A stretch of 64,000 nucleotides of DNA, from positions 186,001 to 250,000 of the forward strand of contig OAPG01000019.1 in NCBI GenBank assembly GCA_900208305.1. The letters are read 5' to 3'. This DNA comes from Melanopsichium pennsylvanicum (taxonomy: Eukaryota; Basidiomycota; Ustilaginomycetes; Ustilaginales). Below, in pieces: positions 56,816-64,000 of this stretch (its first letter is position 1; each line of letters opens with the position of its first letter). A program made the translations under genes and the position numbers. The notes beneath the pieces are model-generated. The model ran no database searches and was not told the origin of the DNA. It saw only the letters and a list, made by a program, of their open reading frames with translations.

Positions 56816-58387
56816 ATGCTGCCCACCAAACCGCAACATCTTAAGACAGCCCTCCTCTCTATATCTTCGCTATATGTGGCAGGTTGGGGCTTGTACTACC
56901 TCGCACAGGAGACCATTCGCAGACGTGAACTCGCATCACGCAAAAGGAGGTATCCTTTAAGAGCGCCACTCCTTCCACCGCATGCCATCTCCGCTGGTGT
57001 TCGTATCGCAGAGCGGGTCGGCGTACTAGCTCATACCGACTCTAAGGGCTCATCAGGTGCTGTGAGTTCAGAAAGGCAGAAAGCGCAAGACGTTCTCAAG
57101 CAACAAGGTCTGGACGTCAGTAACAACGATGTCGGGATCGAGTCTCCGTCAGCCACACCGACGCGAAATACATCATGGTACGGCGGTGCCACTGACACAG
57201 AAGTCACAAGAATTCACAGGCGTTTTTCATCGCTCAAGGTACTAGGTCGTTATGCCAATGTCGTCCCGGAATGGCGCGAACAAGGTGCATGGGAATGGTT
57301 GTACTGGAAGTTGTTCTATGCCGTCTTCTACAAGCCACGCATCTGGTGGGACGGAGGCTTCAAGGCTGAATCCAAAACGGAGGAGGGCCGCAAGAAAATT
57401 GAGATTCTACTTCCGGTCGAGCGCATAAAATGGGCCGAGCTCTTTGCACAGGACAAGGCAGAATCCCACGGGCCTGTGGTCAAGGATATTGGGCAGTCGT
57501 CGTTCACTTGGATTGGTCAGTCCACCTGTCTCATCCAGATGGACGGCGTCACCATCCTCACCGACCCTGTCTTTGGCGAGCAACCTGTTGCGAGCTTATT
57601 CAGCCCTACAAGGATGAGGCCCATGCCTTGCACCATCCAAGAGCTGGTCGCAAATGCAGCCATCGATGTCGTGCTTCTCACACATAATCACTTCGATCAT
57701 CTCGATATTGAGGTGCTCCCCCTCATTCCTAAGCACACGACTTTCATTGTTCCGATCGGTCTCACTCCTCTTCTCAACCAGTACGGAATAGAGTCGGATC
57801 GCATCGTAGAGCTGGACTGGTGGCATCAGAGCCGGCTGCCCCTCGCAATCCGCATTGCTTCCAAGGAAGGTTGTGTCACTGAGCGTCAACGATGCTTCGA
57901 TGTCACAGCCGTACCTGCCAGTCACTGGAGCGCCCGGACAGGTCTTGATACTAACACGACACTTTGGAACTCTTACGCCGTCCGCGTCTACTCTGATGAT
58001 AACGTGTCACCCAGCCCACGTTCTCGCTCGCCCAGCGCGGCATATGAAGCAAGATCATTATTCTTCTGCGGCGACACCGGCTACTCCCCCTCGCTCTTCA
58101 CCGCTATCGGCCGTGCTCTTGGTCCTTTCGATGTGGCGTGTCTGCCGATAGGTTCGTACGAACCCCGTTGGCACATGCAGATCCAGCACATGCACGTCAC
58201 CGAGTCAGTACAGGTCACTCGGGACATTGGCAGCAAGCGCGGTTTTGCTATGCACTGGGGCACTTGGAACATGTCGGATGAGGCCTGGGACGACCCTTAC
58301 TGGCAATTGCATAAAGAGATCCAGCAGACATCTGATGATCCAAAGCGTCTTCTCGCCGTCCCATTCGGCAAGACGTATTGGCTTTGA
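56816..58387 (+). CDS. NAPE-PLD/Fmp30-like metallo-beta-lactamase-fold phospholipase D
   Basis: 523 residues from the ATG at 56816 (the frame upstream starts without ATG). The family hydrolyses N-acyl-phosphatidylethanolamine to N-acylethanolamine and phosphatidic acid; yeast Fmp30 is a mitochondrial inner-membrane member. A hydrophobic segment at about 13-31 (LLSISSLYVAGWGLYYLA) followed by Arg/Lys-rich residues suggests a membrane anchor or mitochondrial targeting. Catalytic blocks: SSFTWIGQSTCLIQMDGVTILTDPVFG, the metal motif THNHFDHLD (His about 290, 292 and 295, with Asp about 294), VPASHWSARTGLDTNTTLWNSY, FFCGDTGYSP (Asp ligand), and PIGSYEPRWHMQIQHMHVTESV with MHWGTWNMSDEAWDDP (final His). 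All expected zinc ligands appear intact. It is intronless and divergent from RAM1. Confidence 0.92.
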   Translation: MLPTKPQHLKTALLSISSLYVAGWGLYYLAQETIRRRELASRKRRYPLRAPLLPPHAISAGVRIAERVGVLAHTDSKGSSGAVSSERQKAQDVLKQQGLDVSNNDVGIESPSATPTRNTSWYGGATDTEVTRIHRRFSSLKVLGRYANVVPEWREQGAWEWLYWKLFYAVFYKPRIWWDGGFKAESKTEEGRKKIEILLPVERIKWAELFAQDKAESHGPVVKDIGQSSFTWIGQSTCLIQMDGVTILTDPVFGEQPVASLFSPTRMRPMPCTIQELVANAAIDVVLLTHNHFDHLDIEVLPLIPKHTTFIVPIGLTPLLNQYGIESDRIVELDWWHQSRLPLAIRIASKEGCVTERQRCFDVTAVPASHWSARTGLDTNTTLWNSYAVRVYSDDNVSPSPRSRSPSAAYEARSLFFCGDTGYSPSLFTAIGRALGPFDVACLPIGSYEPRWHMQIQHMHVTESVQVTRDIGSKRGFAMHWGTWNMSDEAWDDPYWQLHKEIQQTSDDPKRLLAVPFGKTYWL

Positions 58388-61300
58388 GCGTTTATGAAGC
58401 AAACACGCTATTCGGAGAGACATCATTCACCTTGCTCGACACACCTAGTCGTCGTACCTGCAGAGGATCTCAATGGGCCTCACCAGTGGCAACAGGAAAT
58501 TACCTTATTTGATCTGATCCGACACAATAAAATCGCACATAGACATTAGAATTCGTCTTAAAGACACCTTAAAGACACCAATGTACAATAAGCAACCATC
58601 CATAGATCACGGAGATTTGGCATCACGAAACACGCATGATAACCCTATTTCTTAATGTGATTGTTCGCAGAATGTTTCGACTCCACCAACAAGGACCTTG
58701 GAGATAACGTCACTTGCTCTCGCGAGATTCGACTTGGAAGCGGCGCTCCTGCTGTTTCTCTCGCACGCTACTTGTCGTTGGTGCCGGACGATACAGGCTT
58801 GGAACCACATGGACGCAAATGGCAGTCCTTTACATGCTCCGTGCCTGGAGCAGGATGGGGAGTTGGAATTAGCGTGTTCAGGATTCTGGCAACGAAGCGA
58901 GCTTTGCATGGATCAAGATCGCTCAATCTGAGATTTGATGGAAACGAGACGGGTAATCATGGTCACAGGGCTTAGCCGAAATGACAGATTGATGTTGTTG
59001 ACACCGACGATAGCCGGTTTCTGCATCTTGGTTGGCTTCTTGCCCAGCAGCGTCCCCACAGAGAAGGGCCGATGAGAGGAAGGACCAGCAGCTGTCGTCT
59101 CAGCCGCAGAGGGTCGAGCAGAACCAGACAAACACAAAGTCAGCGCCCTCCCGACCTTGTACTGCACAGCCGTGCCTCTCAAACTGAGCGGGGAGCGTCT
59201 GACGTTGAGACACAGTGTATCTGGGGAATCAATGCGTTCGATCGTGCTAAGAGTCTTCTTGAATGACTTAGAAGATCAAATTAGGTGTGTTTTGAATGGT
59301 TATAAACTGTAATAAGCCTTGAATAGGCGTGGGCAACCGAATTTCTGGGACGTAGAATTCCGTCGGCTGCCAAGCTTCGCAAACGGTTGACTGCAGCTGG
59401 ATCTTCCCGCTTCGTTGTCTGAGAGGCGCTCTCACTTTCTTTGTCCCTTTTCTTCTCTCGCGCAAGGAAACCTTCGGATATCCGTCAGCCTCGCCCAAGG
59501 CAATCAATTCGGACAAGTCTCCTTTTTTTCGGAGACAAGGAAGCGCGCAAAATCGTGAATGAGTGGATGATTTCACTCGCTCCCTTATCAGCGATACTCG
59601 CAAGCTGAAACTCGCCTTTGCAACGCATCCCGTGATGGTCTTCGACTTGTCTTCGGCAAAACCAAAATTCCCGTTACAGGCGAGTTGAAATGACCTTCAG
59701 ACGAAAGTGAAATTTGTGGCTGGCTCGGCTATTGAGAACTACATCTTGGTATTGACCCCTTCGTCTGCACCTCTTTCTCGAATTTGCTTCGATGGCTACA
59801 ATGGGAAACTTGTAGTCCGACTGGCTTCTTGCCCAGCTTCGAGCAAGTCAGCCTGTCACGATACCAACTTCGCGTCCTCGGTGTGCTAATCTTCCAGATT
59901 AAAGTGCAAGCATAGAGACCTCATCTTGAAACACGGCTGCCAAACATTGGCCAGGATCAGACACAGCATGGTGTGGCATGAAAGAAGCTGGCGTGGCTAG
60001 CGTTTCCTTTGGAGCTTGATGCAGCCCGCAAAGTGTCCTAATATTCTTTTGCGAATCCTGCAAGAGCCTCTCGCTTCCTAGGAAACATGCTGTAAGGTCC
60101 GTAGCCGAAGGTTCAATGAGGAAAAGGGGGTGTCGCATCTCGCAGCAACGCTACTCAGTTGCCGATCCATCTACATGCAGCTCTTACGTTTCTTGGTTCA
60201 AGATGTGCCGTGCGCCGTGCTGTTCCCAAACAACATCATCCTGGCGTCGGTGTCCGAATTACGTATACAGTGCTCCGAGCGAGCCAGTCTGGTCATTGTT
60301 GGAAGCCATGCAGGACTGGCGGGGCGAGGCTCATGTTGTCACTGCAGCGACTTTTTTCAGTGCTCATCGAAGCACGTATGCACTCGCACCATGAGCATTC
60401 AGCAATGCTTACCAGCTTTGAGATCAAACATGCGTTGTTGTTTCTCCAGCGACTGAATGGACAATGACTGCCTCGAACCGGCATGCGGCCAATAGGGTGG
60501 CCAGAAAGGACAGCCAATTGTCGGGACGGAAGCGGGGGCCACCAAACTGCGAAGTAAACTGCATCCTCTTGAACTTGGTTCGCTTACTCTTGTTATTGGG
60601 CTTTGCATGAAGTTTGAAATGTCACCCGCTGTACTTGACTGTAAAACATCGACCTCGCCACTCTCCAGCTTTTTCGTGATGCGTGTGTCTGATTCGCCTT
60701 ACCCTTCCTGTATGGGGAACGAATTCAAACGTCACGTTCCCATGCAGGCTTCAAAAAAAAGCTCACAACTCTTTCCTTCGATACAGTTGAATCTGCCCCG
60801 GCGGCTGACTCGTTGCTCTCGGATCCGAATCAGCTCACTATAATCATTGACGCGTATTTGCTATCGTGAAGGTGGAAAGCACACACACATGCTAAAAACA
60901 AGCTAGAGCGATTGCATCCGCAGCTCGCATCCGGCGATATTTCAACCGAGCTGAAACTTCGAGCAGTCAAACGAAAGTGCGAAAAAAACAGCCACTGTGA
61001 CTGTTTTCAGACCGTGATGTTGTTACCGTGCTCATGCCCCAATATTACGCCAATGATGAATCCCGCCAAGCTGGGAGCGGTCAGCTGGACGAGAAGCGGG
61101 ACAACCTAAGCACGAAAGCTTTGCAACAGATAGCGTAGCGTGGTGGTCCCATTAAGCGACGCTGTAGGATCTCGATGGCGCATTTGGCTGATCGCAAACG
61201 CAAAATTGACATTGTAGGGCAAGCAGCGTGCAGAAAAATTGGCGAAAAGGACAAAGTGAAGACCGCGTGGTACTTCGCATTGATCTCCGCTCCAATTTAC

Positions 61301-64000
61301 CTGCTCGGTACTGAAAGGTTCCTATCTTTGCTTCTCCGCCGTCTGGCAAGCAAGGAGCACGTTCCCATGAGAGAGAATTACAAGACCGCAATTGACTTGG
61401 CCGTGTCGCGCTCGCCAATCTGCGTCAGAGCGATCATGCCTTCTATACCAGAGGACAGCAAAATCGTTTTTACTTTGGCTCAATCTCGCAGGCTTGCGAG
61501 AGGGACGCATATACTTGTCAGGCACCTGGGACCAGTTCATTTGAGAGAGAACCGAGCAGTGTCGCAGGATGAACTTCGAGCTGAAACGCTTCACGCTTCA
61601 ATACAACTTGAGTGCTGGTTCGAGATAGCTGCTGCTTGTCCCCACAATCTGCATACACAGTTGGGCATGATTGCTCCACTAGTGTTTGTAATATGGCGTC
61701 ATGCGTAGCACAATAAAGTGTTGTCCAATGGAGTCCATTAAATGGCCCGGACGATTTCGATAGGCCATGCCTTCTCGATCAACATCCTTGTTTGTCAGGG
61801 GATCCTACGAGATGAAGGTTGGCTGAGGCCCAAGCACATCTCTGGAAGACGATTCTGCAACCGAGCGGTTGCCGATCTCGCTAATCTAAGAATTAAATCG
61901 AGCAAAGCCCCTTGGTCATCACGTATGACATGCGCATCATAACATCCAGAAATTGCCGGCAACGCACCCCGTCTCGAGTTTCATCAGGGCCAAACCGACA
62001 AATGGATCATCCAACTAAAATCGTAGGGATCCGTTCGAGCAGCAGCTTTTGGAGAGAGAAACCGCTTCTAGCTTCTATGCTTACCGCATATCTGAACAAC
62101 ACGACTAGCTGGGCGCACGGGACAAAGAATGACAAAGTGAGAGGCGCGATCAGAAAAAGGTGCGGGACCGAAGCGAGCCCGCGTGTGGTGGAGGCGTGCC
62201 CAACGCACCACAGCTTTCAGTGCTTGGCACAGCACTGAAACGAAAAGACCTGGATGTAAGTCACTTCGAGAAAAGGAAACAACAACGTAGCCATGCGAAG
62301 AACGAGCCGTTGCTCGCAGCGCTGAGAAAAGAGTTGACTGCGATGGTATCTTGGCCGACGCCACAGGAGAAGTAGTCCACTTGCTTGTTCGCGTCTTTGC
62401 ACACATCACAGCATCGGTGGACACTAGTCCTTCACGAGCCAGGATGTTGGACATTGGCTTTGGGAACAGCCTGTGCCGCTTTTGTGCGCACAGATGGACA
62501 AAACAGAGACGCTGCTGGGAAGCACATATTACAACCATCTGCAGGCTGCGGGTGGTGCATGACAGGAGACGAAGAAGAATTACTGGGTTGAGCGTCTTTG
62601 CATACATTGCCCAAGCATCATCGATGCAAGCTAATGCCATGGGGAGGCATGAATCGTGCGAGATTCTAAATCCTTTCGTGGCTTTTTGTTTGTTCCTTGT
62701 AATCGATTTTCTCTTCGTGATTGGACCTCGAGCTCCAGAAGTGACAGAATGATTTGCGTAAGCAACAAGGTGAAGCGAAGCCCGAAATCTTCTCTGTGCA
62801 AATTGGTCGCAGAGTAGTGTGCCATACCTTGGAGCCGATTCAGCTGACGTAGTGACGGGCGAAGCGAACCAAACGCTTGGAAGCAAGCGCTTGATGAGCA
62901 GGTACACAACAGGCACAGAGCAGGGACGGGACACCGCAAAATGCAAGGATTAAGGGCAGCCGAGGCGGATTTTCAATACTATATCTGAAGCGATATGATG
63001 GAAGCGAAAGACCGAGCTTCGACCAGGAACGGGACTCGGAGACGAATCGTCGGGCAAAGTCAAAGGGCATGTAGAAGTGCTATGCTGTAGGTGGCTTCTG
63101 CAGGAAAGGCGGTACGGGGGAAAAAGTCGGCTTGTGGCAGCTGAGACCTAATGGTTCATGAAGGGCATTGAAACAGTCTTGAAAGGCTTGCAGCTGCTCC
63201 CGACGGAAGACAGACATGCATCAGGTAGCCGGCTTGGAATCCAGTCTCAGTAGAGGGTAGGTATACCCAGGCACAACTCTTAGACAGGGTCTCTCATCAA
63301 GCACAATATCAGCAAACACACTAACACAAAATCAAGAGTCAAATGGGGATCACGACCCAAGTGTCGGAGTTGAGAATGTGATTCAGTCAGAGACGGAAAC
63401 GCGGGCGAACGCCAAGTGATTACACTGTAAATAGAAAACAAGCTGGTCCGATAAGAACAAACTAACACCACGCGGATTCCATCCGAGGTCGGAGCTTTAA
63501 GCCACGCACGAATTCGTGAGAACGTAAAGCGCATGTCAAGATCAAATGGTGGTGCATCGTCAGCAGTCTTTGCGTAATTATCCTTCAAGACGAGCTGGTT
63601 TTGCTTCCACACAAACGCTTTATGACTCAGCGGGACCTAAGAACACCGAACCGATAAAACCTTCCTTCATTCAATCAATAATGAAGCAATCAACCAAATC
63701 ATTTTGTGTGGCACTGGGTCGCACGACGAGCGTTGTCGTTTTTGCACATGGCGCCTCTGCGAGCGACAACATGATTGTCGTAGGCATTTGGGTAGCAATC
63801 TATGCAGAGCCTTCTGCCAGACGCGCGGGGTGTCTTGCCTAGATGTATCTCGCTCGCCTCGTACTATTCCGCTGCACCCTGGGAAACGATTGCATCTTCG
63901 AGCACGGAATCCCCCGAATCAGGTGGCCCGTCCGATGGCTTCTAGACGAGTTTCCCGGGGTTCAGACAGTTACTGCAACAGTCACCAATAATCATCAGAT
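58388..64000. other. 5.6-kb region without a supported gene
   Basis: No family match, tRNA, rRNA, telomeric repeat or transposon was seen. The longest frames are 61175-61708 (plus, ATG, 177 codons) and 62068-62946 (minus; first real ATG at 62640, 190 codons). Both show Arg/Ser/His/Cys-rich composition without domains, signal peptides or membrane helices that I trust. A small tandem duplication (CTTAAAGACAC twice) lies near 58556-58577. A spliced, fast-evolving or species-specific gene could be hidden here, but I cannot assemble one. Confidence 0.45.

Noticed and set aside
59030..59840. 16-base sequence TGGCTTCTTGCCCAGC present twice, about 790 bases apart
   Set aside because: The identity does not extend beyond the 16 bases, so there is no evidence for a repeat element.
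61175..61708. 177-codon ATG frame in the gene-poor end
   Set aside because: Length is within what chance can give for this region; no motif, signal peptide or family similarity was recognised.

Overview
The window is nuclear DNA of a basidiomycete fungus, most likely a smut or smut-related yeast (Ustilaginales). The evidence is long, mostly intronless genes whose products match conserved fungal families, large low-complexity extensions, a few short GT-AG introns, an intron-containing nuclear tRNA-Ala gene, and an Mbp1-type APSES cell-cycle regulator. I recognise 19 protein genes and one tRNA gene, but no rRNA, CRISPR array, intact transposon or virus. The species is inferred from gene style, not proven.

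Layout. 0-6.3 kb: a Ser-rich single-pass membrane protein (1511-4204), then SYS1 (5275-6336), a Golgi membrane protein. 6.5-14.2 kb: a compact, AT-richer block of housekeeping genes on alternating strands: a RING/coiled-coil protein, RNase P/MRP subunit Rpp40, RNA polymerase II subunit Rpb7, the replisome factor Rtf2 (start codon alone in a 3-base coding exon) and the small two-exon COX9. 15.7-34.7 kb: five plus-strand genes with GC-richer codons: SLA1, MBP1, GPM1, ABP1 and a LIM-RhoGAP. 37.5-47.1 kb: a DUF1917-like protein with a long acidic/coiled-coil tail, a DUF2235 hydrolase, and a five-finger CCCH protein of the ZC3H3/Red5 type on the minus strand. 47.6 kb: tRNA-Ala(AGC). 48.7-58.4 kb: an UNC93-like membrane protein, a membrane-anchored tandem amidohydrolase, the farnesyltransferase beta subunit (minus), and an NAPE-PLD/Fmp30-like metallo-beta-lactamase-fold enzyme. 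58.4-64 kb: no convincing gene.

Functional links. SLA1 and ABP1 lie 7 kb apart, separated by two unrelated genes, and both act in cortical actin patches. Sla1 carries ten predicted Prk1/Ark1 phosphorylation motifs, and in yeast Abp1 recruits those kinases. The LIM-RhoGAP is also a polarity and cell-wall regulator. The MBP1 upstream region is dense in ACGCG cores, the type of site its own product is expected to bind, which suggests autoregulation. The farnesyltransferase beta subunit would lipidate Ras/Rho GTPases and mating pheromone precursors.

Start codons were chosen as the first in-frame ATG consistent with the family. Where an open frame extends further upstream without an ATG, the extension was not used. 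Introns were placed by hand from GT-AG signals plus restored family homology, and need transcript data.
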